DNA of 64,000 nucleotides. Source: Zygaena filipendulae. Taxonomy: Eukaryota > Arthropoda > Insecta > Lepidoptera > Zygaenidae. The notes under the pieces were generated by a model, which did no database searches, was not told the DNA's origin, and was given only the letters and a program-made list of their open reading frames with translations. Both the position numbers and the translations under genes were made by a program. Location: assembly GCA_907165275.2 (NCBI GenBank), contig OU015652.1, positions 10,989,001-11,053,000 on the forward strand, given 5' to 3'. Each line of letters begins with the position of its first letter. The stretch's first letter is position 1. Of the stretch, positions 22,561 through 33,723 are shown piece by piece.

Positions 22561-23345
22561 AATAACCCAATTTCTTAGCTCAATCAACTATTCTTTGTAA
22601 AATGCTTGCTTCTTCCATGGCGAAGAAAGACGGCACGACACGCGACTGCAAATGGTCAATGCGGTTGTCAAGTGTCGGCATAACATGCAGCAGCCGATCG
22701 ACGTCAAGTAAGCTGAATTGGAGAAGATTCGAGTTTAAACAACTCAGATTTAAATCAACGCTAAAAGTTTTAATAGTTACAAAAATAATAACTGTGTAGC
22801 AGATTCCTATAATGTCACGAGTTCACGAGGAATGTTAGATATTCTACATAAAATTATTTATCTATATCCGCGATTGATTCACAATCGGAATTATAAACAT
22901 AATCGCAGGTATCCAAACAAGTTGCATAAATAAACGGAAAGGACGTATTTCGATGACCCAGTTGCTGTTGGTCTTGTTTGTTTTATTTACAAGGAAATCT
23001 AAGTCTCTCGATCTGGGCTCGTGATATATTTTAATGGGGACAATATTTGCAACACTTGAAATGAAAACAGTGCCGATATATTATTATTACATATTTTATT
23101 ATGAAAATTCGTATCCACTATCATAGAAAAATTAAAACCAAAACAAAAAAATCCTATAAAAAAAACTAAGTAAGTAATTTTTGTTTGGGTCTTTTTTTTG
23201 GTTTTAATTTTTTTTTTTATTTTATACTTTTTCATGATGTCTTTTAAATGATATCTCTCATTCCTAACCTACGGTTAAATAGATAAGAAATACTGAATTA
23301 TAGATAGTTTAAAAAATTCAATTGGTTAATCAGTATTGATTGTAA
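22561..23345. other. No clear feature
   Basis: Frames at 22602-22799 (+) and 22999-23235 (-, Lys/Thr/Phe-rich) are low-information. No repeat termini. Confidence 0.4.
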
Positions 23346-23350
23346 TTCAG

Positions 23351-23535
23351 TTTTTTTTACCGGATTCTGAAAAATCTACAGAACCGATTCATGAAAAATT
23401 TAACTTCTCCAGAATGGAACAAAGACTTACCTGAAAACCGCATCCAAATCGGTTCAGGCAAACGCGAGATAATCGTGCACAAACATACATGCAGGTCAAA
23501 CTTAGAACCTCCTCTTTTTGAAGTTTGTTAAAAAT
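23351..23535 (+). mobile_element. Dispersed 3' segment ending CCTCCTCTTTTTGAAG
   Basis: Contains AACCGCATCCAAATCGGTTC, GCGAGATAATCGTGC, CAAACATACATGCAGGTC and a 3' end CCTCCTCTTTTTGAAGTTTG. The terminus is the reverse complement of the AACTTCAAAAAGGAGGAGG words at 3130 and 58430. It belongs to, or shares its end with, the AACCGACTTCC family. Confidence 0.45.
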
Positions 23536-23618
23536 ACCACACACGATCGAGTAGATAATACCTAAGTAGCGTATTAGACAAGAGTTTTTATGTTCTTACT
23601 TCATCTAGTGACTAGATA

Positions 23619-23647
23619 GGGAATCGACTAGATTCTAGTCGATTCCC
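23619..23647. repeat. 29-bp near-perfect palindrome
   Basis: GGGAATCGACTAGA (23619-23632), a single T, then TCTAGTCGATTCCC (23634-23647). The arms are perfectly complementary with a 1-base centre. No flanking element is recognised. Confidence 0.8.
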
Positions 23648-23649
23648 CA

Positions 23650-25595
23650 CTTCTTATTTATTATTATTATTATCAAAATTTAGTATTTATCCTAGATTTT
23701 AGATATTCTAGTATCCAATTTTATTTAAAATTTTATTAAATTAAATATCTTTTAATTGTTTCATAGCGGTTTTTTTCAGTTTCACTCTTGTAAGAACCTT
23801 ATTACTTATAAGAAACCGCCTGCTGATAACGAAACGAACTTATTAATAGAACACTCACGAAAATTCAAAATATGTATTTAATGCAACATTTCTTTCAGGG
23901 TGGCCACAAAAAAGATTGACTAATAAAAAGGCGATAGATAATTTAACTGAAAGTGCGATGGTTATATTAAATATTTCATTCAACAAACCCAACATTTCAT
24001 TCATGAGATCATTTCGGTAATCGCTAGTGTATAAGAACATTACAACACAATTACACCGCTGAACTTTCTTCCTGCTCTACATTCAATTAGTGTCACCGGT
24101 TAGTCACAGTATATATACATAGTTACGCTTAACTTGATAGTTGATACATTACACTGCATCTTAATTAGCTAATCTTGCATCAGTGCCGTCCTGTGTCATA
24201 AACATTTATTGTATATTAAAGTCGCTATGTATATTATGTCGTCAACGAGTATAATGCTTAGAATTAGACTTGCGTTGTGGTATGCTCTTGCTCGTGCATC
24301 CGCAATCAGTTCAACTAACAAGGAGTCGGACTCGGACTAGTCCAAACTCGAGTGTCGTTGTTTGTTGGACTAGTTTAAAGTCTAACATTTTCCATCAGAG
24401 AATTTCAGTTCCTACATCCCGTATCCATCATCATTATTGCATTGTCATCAAACTTTCGTCGGTATATACCTAAATTTGTCAAATTTCATCACATTCGAAC
24501 ACCAGCGAGTGGTTGAAAAATAGTTTGCAAATTTTTCAAAAAAAATATACTATCGTTAATTAAGTAAATTATATTACACTCGCATTGATTAATACTTTGT
24601 TATTTAATATGTGAAGTGGACTGAAGGGGACCACAGCAATTTTTTTTCTTTAGAAAGTAAAGTGATGTCGAATACCTACTTTGATTTGGGTTTATTTTTT
24701 TACTCATTAACTTGCATTTTTATTGATTTTTTACTAGGTATTTAGTATACCAATTGATTTTGTCACAGAAATAAGCAACGAGACGATAACGACACGACGA
24801 CAAGACGACAAGACGACAAGACTTGAGTATCGTGATTATGTTGCGCAAAAGTCTTTAAACTAATTATTTATTCATATTTCCTTTAACAAGACTGTCCATG
24901 TCACGATCCAGACAAATTGGCAAAGAGAAAATTGCAAGAAACTTAACTGGCAGAAAGACATTTCACAAAGATTGATATGATTTCATTTGATTGCTAATAT
25001 AAAATTATGCATGATAGATACTTACGGGTAGGTAGATATAATAAAATATGCTCTGATTTCTAAATTTAACGGAATATTTATTACGTTTATGATCTAAAAA
25101 ATGTATGCTTAATTAATTAATAATTTTACATATTGCCATCATAAATTGCGCTTCGGCTTAATAGTGAACTGATTTTTTACTTATAAATACACATAAAATA
25201 TGACAAATGAACCTCTCATTAAAACCTCAGAGTAAATAACTATAAAACGAAAGGGCCAGTAAAAGTAGATTTCTATATCTATTTAAATGTTTTTCAGAAC
25301 CTAAGTATTAAAGATAATAATATTATATTCAATATAATACAAAATATTAAGTATATATTACAGTCAATACCGTCTATTTCTAAATTGGGGCATGTTTACA
25401 TTAAGCTCAGTTTGTGGCACGCTGTGAGCGCTTATTTAGTGTGTTAGTGTAACTAGAATAGGGCTTTTAAACTAGTCGTATATACATACAATTTGTAAAA
25501 AAAATATTGAAAGATTGCCACCAAATGGCCAGCTACGTCATGGGCCACAACATATACCACTAGCGAATGATTCTGGGTTAGGTTAGGTTTTTACT
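23650..25595. other. Long stretch with no supported feature
   Basis: About 1.9 kb, AT-rich. A short GACGACAA run is at about 24795-24820. Small frames (23855-24040 -, 24270-24473 +) show no motif. Confidence 0.45.
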
Positions 25596-25603
25596 GCTGA
25601 AAA

Positions 25604-25670
25604 AACCGCCTGAGTCGAGCGAGCGGAGCGAGCGTGCCGCGGCAGTGACCGGCGCGGCGGTGCGGCAAAT
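25604..25670. other. Short GC/CpG-rich islet
   Basis: About 65 bases with GAGCGAGCGGAGCGAGCG and CCGCGG, in strongly AT-rich DNA. It may be a fragment of an unrecognised repeat. No open frame of interest. Confidence 0.4.
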
Positions 25671-25845
25671 ATAAATGGTCAATTATTATCATATTATCAA
25701 GAAGAAAAGAAAAGAAAAATTTATTCAAACTAGAATTCATCACCATATTATTTTGCTTTCATTGTTCAATGATTTGGCCACCACAGTTCTTCAGTTCATA
25801 AATTAATTTGTAACCGCACAACGAAGTAATAAAAAAATATATTTA

Positions 25846-26150
25846 CTAGCTGTGCCCCGCGGTTTCACCCGCGGTAATTTTGCAGTTACCGCGGGAATTC
25901 CGGGATAAAAGTACCTAATCTATATCCTTTTCTTTGCCCCTGACAACGTGTAGTATGCAAAATTTTAAACAGTTTCACCCGCGTTAATTTCGGAAATCCC
26001 AAGGGAATTCCGGGTTAAAAAATATTCTATATCATTCTCTGTATCCCTGACAACGTGTATGCAAAATTTCATGATGATCGGTTTAGTCGTTGAGGCGTGA
26101 AAGCGTAACAGACAGACACAGAGTTACTTTCGCATTTATAAATTAGTAGA
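25846..26150 (-). mobile_element. Two tandem Helitron-like 3' halves
   Basis: It begins A|CTAGCTGTGCCCCGCGGTTT with an intact hairpin and runs to GCAAAATTTTAAAC near 25973. A second copy of the same region then begins (AGTTTCACCCGCGTTAATTT) and runs to the 5' end TTTATAAATTAGTAGA|T. The array keeps one terminal CTAG and one 5' end, with the 3' half duplicated. Confidence 0.7.
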
Positions 26151-26155
26151 TATTG

Positions 26156-28635
26156 TAACTTCACACTTGTTAAATACACTTAAGTACCTACCTATATATG
26201 CGAAAATTTTTAGTAAAAAAAAAGAATAAGGTCGATCATCTCTTTGATCTGTTACAACCACAAAAACTTTCGCGTATCTACCGAAACGGAAATGGTTATT
26301 ATTAGTATTAGCACCTGACAAGTAGGTAACATATAAATCACGATTAAAATTGTACTAACCTCTAAATTAAAATATACATTATACAATCAGCCTTGGAGCT
26401 TTAGTGTAAAACGATTATCTATTGGTGACTCTCAATATTACAGTACCCAATAAACAATGAGATATTGTAATGTCGGCGCAGACTATTGTTTGTTTTGGTT
26501 AGTCCTATAAATTATATACTGAGAACTAAGAATATTTTGTTATTTCACATGAGTGTTTTTAAAACGCATTCTAGATGGGGCAACTAGAGTGCATGAAAAG
26601 CTTGACGAATATCTATACTGAGACGCTTACTGCTGCGTTGGGGTTACGTTTACGGATTGATGAGTAATATGACGAGCCCATGAATTGAAGGGGGTGTGTT
26701 TGATAGACCTTCATGGTCTCTCTCATGTCTCATCGAGCAACGTTGACTTTTAGTTTATGTCATTGTGTTTGGTAAAAATTTGTATTCCCCTTGTATGTCG
26801 TATTTTGTGTTACTTACCAATATATTTATTTTACCTATTTATCTGCTGTGTATTACTGCCTCAACATATACTAATATTAAAGAGTAGAAAAAGAAATGTT
26901 TTTTGTAATTAATAAACATCAAAACTACTTCACCAATTTTTTAAATTCTTTCACTTTTATGAAGCTACAGTGTTCCTGAGTGATAGAGGGGAACCGCCTA
27001 GTTTTAATATATTAAAGCTATACTTACATGCACACATGAGCTCACGCACGACTGCTGCCCTGTAAATAAACAGAGTCTATGGATGTCCATTTGCTACGAT
27101 ACGATCACAGCTCCTTTACCAGTCAGGTCCTTTTGTTCTAGGTGTTTTTCTTGAGGACATCCTTTGCCTGTTTGTTACACGTCTTCCTCATTATTTTGTG
27201 ATTATATTACATACGACCTTAAAGGTTGTGTTCGTTTAGCCTGGATTGTAGAACGTGATCTGGGAGAAAAATTTTTCTTCATCTTTAAGTAAGTACTAAG
27301 GGTTTAAAAGAAGCTTTTCCATCGCTAGTCGCGCATTTTGCACGCAAGTGTTAACGACGTTTTATCGCAGGTGGGTATCTGTCATTTGGCATTTGTTCCG
27401 GGCCCTTGCGAAACTTCGCGTTGACATATTGCTGTTACTAAACTCATTTGTTTTGCACTATATTCCGATAATACTTGACCACTCACATTTGGTACATAAA
27501 GTTCAAAGGACAATGAGAAAATAATGAATAGACAAAAATATACTTACAATACACAAATTTATTATAATATGACAGAGAGCATGTCAACACCAAGATGATC
27601 AAAAACAAGAGTAAAATTATAATTTCAATAAGTTTGTAAGATCGATATAATTATATCTATATGTAAATCTTATTTTAATTAGTTAAAACTATATTAAGGT
27701 TTAGATAAATTAAAATTTTTTCACGTCCATGGGTATATATTATCTACTATGGCCCAGAGCCTATCCTTTTGGGCACAAGTAAAGATTGGTTTGAACATAT
27801 TATACAGTATGGAGATTCGACGGGTCAGTAAGGGCGGCTACCTTGAAGATTGAAGCTACGCTTCTAAGACAGAAAATCTTAGGTCTTAGAAAATCATTCC
27901 TTATTTTTTGAGATATTGCTATCGGCATTTACAAATTTAAAAAAGAAATGTACAGTCAGCGAGAAATCGCTGATTTTCAAAAATATCTTTTACTAGCTTA
28001 ATCAATCCTGGGGCCAATCCTCTATGGGACCAAGTTAGGTTAGGGTATCAGAAATGTGACAAATTAAAAAAAAAACGTTTCTCATACATTTTGTTAGGAA
28101 AATGAATTAGTAGCACAGTAGTGAAAAGTTTCTTGTTTCGAGAAAATACTGGCTGCCAAGAATGATCTCGGCAAAAAAAAAAGTTTAGTAGGTAGTCTGA
28201 TTATAACATTTTGAATTTGGAATATTTATTATTAATATTATTATTTTCCTTAGGCACAGTAGGCCAGTTGTTTCTTTTTTAAGTTGGTGAAAATGAATTT
28301 AAATTTATCAAAGCCCACTTGAAAAATTTATCCTGTATAGGTATGTAATGTATTGTCGACAGTTTTATTGTGCAAGAATGTTAGCCAGCACCGCACCACT
28401 GCAACACAAACTCCGTGTAAGGGCACGGCCGATAACAGCTTGGTTAATTGTATTGTTTTATTTCAATTCAAATACAAGTCCGCAAACATGAACTAAAACC
28501 ACGTGAAATCGTGACGAAAAACTATTGAGTAGATATAAAATAGACAATATAACAGCAACAAAAGGGATATAATGTCTGCATTACGAGAGTCAAACTTCCA
28601 CAACATGCAATAAAAATATCATCTACGTAAGATTC
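26156..28635. other. Long stretch with no supported feature
   Basis: About 2.5 kb of AT-rich DNA without recognisable repeat ends or exons. I looked for splice-flanked open frames and tRNA boxes and found none. Confidence 0.45.
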
Positions 28636-28641
28636 CATTCC

Positions 28642-28833
28642 GCACTAAAGGACGTATTCAATGAATTAGGCATCAAGCATCGACTGTCAACCTTAATTAA
28701 AGATCAAATCTTGCGATTATTTGGCCATATACCACGGCGTGATAACAACTCCATCGAGCGTATCGTATAGTGTAGGGAAAGGTGGTAGGTAGAGCACAAA
28801 TGCGATCACAGAGAAAAGAAATTTTAAGAAATG
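28642..28833 (+). pseudogene. Reverse-transcriptase C-terminal remnant (non-LTR)
   Basis: The frame at 28642 reads LKDVFNELGIKHRLSTLIKD and continues LRLFGHIPRRDNNSIERIV. The FGHI-x-RRD-x-NSIER pattern is the C-terminal end of insect non-LTR reverse-transcriptase polyproteins. An in-frame TAG follows at once. A shift of frame restores basic residues, so a frameshift and stop have broken it. The catalytic domain is absent. The LINE probably continues at 29127-29310, beyond an inserted repeat. Confidence 0.6.
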
Positions 28834-29122
28834 GGCAGGCGCGCCACGGTTGCAAAGAAAGTTATAACAAATGCTTTAACTTGCCCAAAACTTCTTTTGC
28901 TAGTATCCCAAGATTTTTTTCCACAATATTTCCCAGAACTATGAATTTTGAAACTGACTAAAAACGTAACCAAAAAGAGATGAATACATTTTTTTATGTT
29001 TATAAATATTTTAGTGCGTGATGAATCACATTTTGTGTGCGAAAATCACCCGACGACACTGGTTTTCACCTGTTTTCAAACTAGACTAAGTTGATGTCCC
29101 TTCTATCATTTATTTTCTGTTC
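28834..29122 (+). repeat. ~290-bp dispersed repeat, copy 1
   Basis: It matches 39902-40204 in the opposite orientation. It starts GGCAGGCGCGCCAC then GTTGCAAAG. It shares TTTTAGTGCGTGA, AAAATCACCCG, ACACTGGTTTTCA and CTAAGTTGATGTCCC, and ends TTATTTTCTGTTCT. It sits between two LINE-like pieces, as an insertion or as part of that LINE's 3' region. No terminal repeats are seen. Confidence 0.6.
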
Positions 29123-29126
29123 TGTG

Positions 29127-29310
29127 AATGTGATGGACCGATCAAGTTGTCCACTGTGGGTAGGCCGCTACAAAAATGAACAATTTCAGCATGACCAGGA
29201 AGAGGGGCGAGGTATCGTGAGGCACGTAACATCGGCCCCCATGACAAGTTCGTGAGGACCGCGCCCGCTCTGCCAAGAGCGTACCGACGACGAAGAAGAA
29301 TACTCCATTC
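29127..29310 (+). mobile_element. LINE 3' end with GAA-type tail
   Basis: Carries CAGCATGACCAGGAAG, CATCGGCCCCCATGACAAG, GTGAGGACCG and finally CGACGACGAAGAAGAA. I recall this order as the 3' end of a lepidopteran non-LTR element that finishes in GAAGAA repeats. It is best read as the far side of the element whose RT remnant is at 28642. Confidence 0.45.
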
Positions 29311-29930
29311 AAAAAGAAATCGATAGCCGTATACCGTCTCGTTCAGGACAAAAAAAAATCCACGTCATATGAAAAAAGTTTTTCACTGAAATACTTATTG
29401 CCTACATGAACTTCGTGAACAAGAAAAATATGAAAAATATTGCTATAAGTACAGCAGCTACGAGTACATTATTAGTAGCTGCGAAATATGTACGTACCTA
29501 TAAAGCTTTAGCAAAACAGTGAAATATAATAATTTAAATGCAATATTACAATGTAATGTTGCACTGTCTGATCATTGTTTAGAGGAAACATTAAAACATT
29601 CACCTTGTAAATACATATAGTATTCAAAACAAATCAAGTTCAAACAAAAAGATAGAGTTTTAATTACCTTTTAACCTATTAAAAACAAAATTAAACTAGT
29701 TTTGCTACAAGATAACTAGGTACCAGGACACTTAAAAATTTTGTAGCTTTCTATAAACTCTAACCTAATTCATCATTTAATTATTTATTTATTTTTTATT
29801 TAATGTGCCCTTTTCCTAAGTGTTTTCGCTGCATGGTATTTATATTATACAAATTATTTCTAACTACTGCTACACTTTTCATGTGCGCATACTTTTATCT
29901 AAAGCAAGGACGTTTGAAACACAACCTTTA
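29311..29930. other. No clear feature
   Basis: AT-rich, no assignable motif. Confidence 0.4.
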
Positions 29931-29934
29931 CATA

Positions 29935-30094
29935 TAAAAATGAATTGGTACCTATTCGTTGGTCCCGCTAAAACTTGAGAATGGTTGGAACGATTTGACT
30001 AATTTCGATCAAATTAGCCAAATTGAAATGTCTGTGGGAAATCCCGTAGGAACTCCGACACTCCCGCGGGTGAAACCGCGGGGCCCCAGCTATC
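29935..30094 (+). mobile_element. Helitron-like copy, decayed terminus
   Basis: GGTCCCGCTAAAACTTGAGA, TGGAACGATTTGACT, a CCGTAGGAACTCC word, then hairpin CCCGCGGGTGAAACCGCGGG and CAGCTAT, with CTAG mutated to CTAT. Confidence 0.6.
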
Positions 30095-30182
30095 TATAGT
30101 CAACCATAAAAATTACATTACATTACACTCGCTCATAATCAAGTTCACTTATTTCATTAGAGTTAATCTAGGGCTTAATTTA

Positions 30183-30328
30183 ATCATATTATCTCTTCTT
30201 CTTCTTCTTTAATAATGGCGTCTATAATTATAATTTGCCAATGACAATGTTTCTTAATAATAACAATCTCTTCATCTACTTCTTCAATTATGGCGAATCG
30301 CCAATGACAATGTTAGATTGTTCCCCAA
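30183..30328 (-). repeat. Two tandem LINE-like tails
   Basis: On the minus strand AACATTGTCATTGGC occurs twice. Each is followed within about 30 bases by a GCCAT..AAGAAG-type tail (plus-strand CTTCTTCTTCTTT at 30197 and CATCTACTTCTTC at 30273). Two adjacent 3' ends suggest a nested or repeated retroposition. Confidence 0.4.
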
Positions 30329-30330
30329 GT

Positions 30331-31045
30331 TAAAACATGGCTCTTTTGAAAGTCAGTTTCCTGCTCAGGGTCCAAAGTAGATGCTGAAAAGTGACTGAAA
30401 TAACGAAAAACGTGACACGCGTGTTTTCGATACGGCTTTCACTCATCAACAACCATCATATTATCTCCTTAGTAATAATACGTCCTTAATAAAAAATTGA
30501 GAAAGCTGGTTTATTTTGTCGGTTACATATAATTTATTTTACACAGGTACTCACTCGACCGCGCTGTAGCTAAATATACCTAATTATATGGCTCTGACCC
30601 AATCTGACCCTATTATTTTATATCGGCTCATGTTAGTTTTAATTTCGAAAGATAATAATTAATTGATACATTACTTACGTCCTACGCATATTAAGTACCT
30701 ACTGACCTTAAGTGATCTACTAAGAACTACTAGTTATATTTAAGGTTCAACGTACACGAGAGTCAGTATGCAGTTTCATTTAATGGATATTATCTCAACT
30801 TATAAATACGAATGAGTGTTCGTTTGTTTGTTTGTAATGTGCATATTAAAAAATCAATGGCCGCACTCAGATTAATTTCAATGATTACTTAATTTTAAGT
30901 AAAGATATTAAAAACAAAACTGCAGTACTCTGAGATGTTCATTAAAGTTTGACATTTAACTAGCGGCCGTTATACTCGATCCTTTCTTCTAACAACAAGT
31001 CGTATACTTAAGTAGATTTATTTACTTAATATTATGTAAGTAACT
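30331..31045. other. No clear feature
   Basis: AT-rich. GTTTGTTTGTTTG near 30820 may be a decayed Helitron 5' tail. Nothing firm. Confidence 0.4.
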
Positions 31046-31046
31046 T

Positions 31047-31120
31047 ATTGCAGATTTTACTGTCACTCTCATCGACGTCATTTATTACAGATTTTACTAT
31101 CACTCTCATCGACGTCATTT
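31047..31120. repeat. 37-bp tandem duplication
   Basis: Two units, 31047-31083 and 31084-31120, share CAGATTTTACT and CACTCTCATCGACGTCATTT with two differences. A local slippage or duplication event. Confidence 0.75.
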
Positions 31121-31425
31121 TCCACTAATTAATTATTTACACACACAACAGAGTGACCAACTTAAACGCTACTTTCGATTTTTTATATCACTAAAAGTTA
31201 AACGTATAAAATAACATAATTAACTTTATTGGTGTACAATTAGGTATTGTTGCTTTTTGGTTTATTTTTAAATTCTTCTTCGTTGATAACGCATTAAAAA
31301 CTAATGGAGGAAACTTTATTCTAAAATATGCTAATAAAATAAGTGTTTTTGCCTAATTATATTGTATACGCAAAACTGTAACCTTTTGTTTTCCGGAATA
31401 AAAGAATAAATAAATCCTTAATATT

Positions 31426-31551
31426 GGTTATACGAATGTTGTTTTGTCTGTTATGCTTTTACCTACGGCTTAGCGAGTAAACCGACCATCATGAAATTTT
31501 ACATATCTACACTACGAAAATAACGCGGGTGAAACCGCGGAAAATAATTAG
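31426..31551 (+). mobile_element. Short Helitron-like copy with internal deletion
   Basis: The 5' half (CGAATGTTGTTTTGTCTG, CCGACCATCATGAAATTTTA) is joined directly to the hairpin ACGCGGGTGAAACCGCGG. The CGGGAATTCC middle is missing and the end has decayed to ATAATTAGT. Confidence 0.55.
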
Positions 31552-31579
31552 TACATACCTAAATACGTGTTTTTATACT

Positions 31580-31745
31580 AACCGAGGGTAAACGCAGCAT
31601 AGACGCTTTTTGCTAGGTCACTATGTCTAACCGCTAATCAAGAGGTTCCGGGTTCGATTTCCAGGGGGGGTAAATTTTGAGGTGAGTTATACAGGGTTTT
31701 ACTTTCAGTCTGGGCCTTTTTATATAATATATATATTATGTAATT
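31580..31745 (+). mobile_element. tRNA-derived SINE
   Basis: A tRNA-like head with GCTAGGTCACTATG (degraded A-box region) and a clear B-box, GAGGTTCCGGGTTCGATTT, at 31641-31659. The body follows: ATACAGGGTTTTACTTTCAG, TCTGGGC and an AT-rich end. The same body follows the head at 43831, where the A-box is better kept. RNA polymerase III promoter type; non-coding. Confidence 0.65.
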
Positions 31746-31913
31746 CCTGTACCACGTTTTCTTGGTTTCCATGACACTAGCTTATAGCTTAGTGTGGAAT
31801 CAACATCGATCTCATATAAAAAGTAGATACACAATCAGCGTTAAAAAAATGTCCAAATGAAATGAGCGCCCACTTGAATCTTTGGGTGCGCTTTTAAATC
31901 AGTCGCATTCAAC

Positions 31914-31989
31914 ATGCCGCAGTGCTCGTTTAAAAATCATACATCTAGGAGTCTAGGACCCAAAAAAAGGACGGAATTTCATATTTACG
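31914..31989 (+). CDS. THAP-like first exon (partial)
   Basis: ATG at 31914 opens MPQCSFKNHTSRSLGPKKR, then TEFHIYG, and a consensus donor (GTAAGT at 31990-31995) follows at once. THAP zinc fingers start this way: Met-Pro, a Cys at position 4-5, a second Cys about five residues later, then a basic loop and an F-H pair. Here Cys4 is present but position 9 is His, so the finger is atypical or decayed. The later CxxH part would lie in another exon and I did not find it. It could be a host DNA-binding gene, a domesticated transposase or a transposon remnant. Confidence 0.35.
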
Positions 31990-32009
31990 GTAAGTACTAT
32001 TGTAAAACG

Positions 32010-32100
32010 TTTACAAGTTTCTTACATTTTAATCAATTTGGCATATATCCTTATTCACGTTTCTTGTATTTCAAACAATTTGGCATAATATATCCTTATT
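32010..32100. repeat. ~41-bp imperfect tandem duplication
   Basis: TTAATCAATTTGGCATATAT, CCTTATT, and then TTTCAAACAATTTGGCATA, ATATATCCTTATT. Two imperfect units lie in the putative intron between the THAP-like exon and the GC-rich block. Confidence 0.55.
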
Positions 32101-32134
32101 TTCTTATAATGTATCCCAGATTATTCGTTATAGG

Positions 32135-32330
32135 TATGGTAGGTTACAGTCGGCTGCACGTGCGCAGGGACGTGGCGCTCGTGAAGTACGTGTGGCGCGT
32201 GTTGCGAGGCGAACTGTCTGTACCACCCGGAGGTGCTGCGCGAGCTGCGCCAGCGCGCGCCGGACCGCTACACTGAGCGGCGCCGTCACCCGCCCCTACT
32301 CAAGGTGCCGGCACTTAGGTCGAATTTTAA
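32135..32330 (+). pseudogene. GC-rich exon-like block, frame broken
   Basis: About 200 bases of high GC with synonymous-looking G/C third positions. One frame gives GYSRLHVRRDVALVKYVWRV and stops near 32275. Another gives YHPEVLRELRQRAPDRYTER, then RRRHPPLLKVPALR. The two most protein-like segments lie in different frames, joined near 32215, so one base change or a hidden splice separates them. TTACAG before the block could be an acceptor and CTCAAG|GTGCC a weak donor. I cannot name the family. It may be a real exon with a frameshift, or a decayed paralogue. Confidence 0.35.
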
Positions 32331-33298
32331 TAAAGTTTTCCCCCGTGTCCCGGACCATAACTGTTTTAAACCGGATATCTTTAAAGAGTGACATTTTTTC
32401 TGGCAACATCCTGAAATTTACAGAGGCGGCTTACGCATGTATATAAACAATTGATACCAATTAGTAAGTAAGTATTATTATTATTTTTTATAGCATCGCT
32501 TTAGTGAATAGCTGTTATGGTGTTATAATTATGTCTAAATAAATAAAATAAACAATAATAATAAATACCAACCAACTATAACTATAACCACAGCTACGTA
32601 AATACGCGACTGTGGACAGTTTTTAAGTGAACTTTTGTATGGGACTGTATATCTATCTACTTTTTATATGAGATCGATGGGAACCAAGTAGATTTGTGTG
32701 TCGTGAAATTTTATTATTGTTATCTATTATTTTCCAGAAAATGTGTATGTACCTATGTCGTTTCAAGGTCATTTCAAATGCCAATTTTATGAAATTGCCG
32801 GCCACATCATGAATTGGCCAATTCTTAGTTATGACCACGAGTCACGATATTATACGAGTATATGTAAGTATACAACTTTATTGAGAACTCTCGTATGTTA
32901 AAAGGTTTCTTTAGACATAATATCATAATAAAAAAGTAATTTGCATACTTTCAGTAAGTACGTCATCTAGCTATGTAAAACAATCTCAACTGGTTTACAA
33001 GTGTGTCGCGTTTTAGACAATCCACATAAATTATGACCGCAGACCACACAAATCGACTTGCGAAGTTACGCAATGCGTTTTATTACTAGTGTTACTTATT
33101 ACTTAACAATAAATTTTGAATGTGACACTAACTTAGGTCTTCCTTTTTCTACTTTATAAGTTTATCTATGTACTATATGAATAGTATAAGAATATACCGT
33201 AGAAACTACGGTACGAGTTTTGTACAAAATTTTAATATGTACCTATCTAATAGATAAATCTAATAAAGTTAGCTATATTTTTCACATCTTTTGCACCA
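32331..33298. other. No clear feature
   Basis: AT-rich. The words TTTTTATATGAGATCGATG near 32660 echo CATCGATCTCATATAAAAAG near 31805 in reverse, so a small dispersed element may be present twice. Confidence 0.4.
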
Positions 33299-33299
33299 G

Positions 33300-33350
33300 T
33301 GTTTTAACTAAGACCAAATAAACAGTTTTTATTTCGTCTGAGTGTTTTAA
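33300..33350. mobile_element. 35-bp remnant: two fused TIR ends with 8-bp duplications
   Basis: TGTTTTAA at 33300-33307 and again at 33343-33350 flanks a 35-bp insert (33308-33342). The insert's right half GTTTTTATTTCGTCTGAG equals the terminus of the 1689-bp element at 35376-37064. Its left half CTAAGACCAAATAAACA is a diverged copy of the opposite end. It is what remains when nearly everything between the two inverted ends is deleted. Confidence 0.7.
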
Positions 33351-33360
33351 TTATATATTA

Positions 33361-33568
33361 CTAGCTGTGCCCCGCGGTTTCACCCGCGGTAATTACGGAG
33401 TTCCCACGGGAATTTCGGGATAAAAAGTACCCTATGTCCTTCTCTGTACACCTGACAACGTGCATGCCAAATTTCATCCACATCCGTTCAGCCGTTTTTG
33501 CGTGATCGAGTAACAAACATCCAAATATCTAAACATCCACATCTTTCACATTTATAATATTAGTAGGA
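33361..33568 (-). mobile_element. Helitron-like copy, complete, best preserved
   Basis: The reference copy for the family. A|CTAGCTGTGCCCCGCGGTTT opens it, with a perfect CCGCGG hairpin. GGGATAAAAAGTACCCTATG, CCTGACAACGTGCATGCC, ATCCGTTCAGCCG and ACAAACATCC follow, then TTTATAATATTAGTAGGA|T. On the minus strand that is 5' TC to 3' CTAG, inserted between A and T. It is 208 bp, has no open frame, and needs a Helitron Rep/helicase in trans. Confidence 0.85.
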
Positions 33569-33723
33569 TGATACTATGGGGGACTGTATGCGTATGGTGT
33601 AAACGTTTATTAAGTAAAGTACCCAATAATAGTTATTATTGTGTGTTTTGTCTATATAAACTATATTATCTAGGGTACTAGTATAGTATTATATTATCTG
33701 TGTCTAGATATAGTATTATAATT

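Noticed and set aside
25578..25591. TTAGG-like repeats (also near 28036), considered as telomeric
   Set aside because: Only about two units at each site; the insect telomere repeat needs long arrays.
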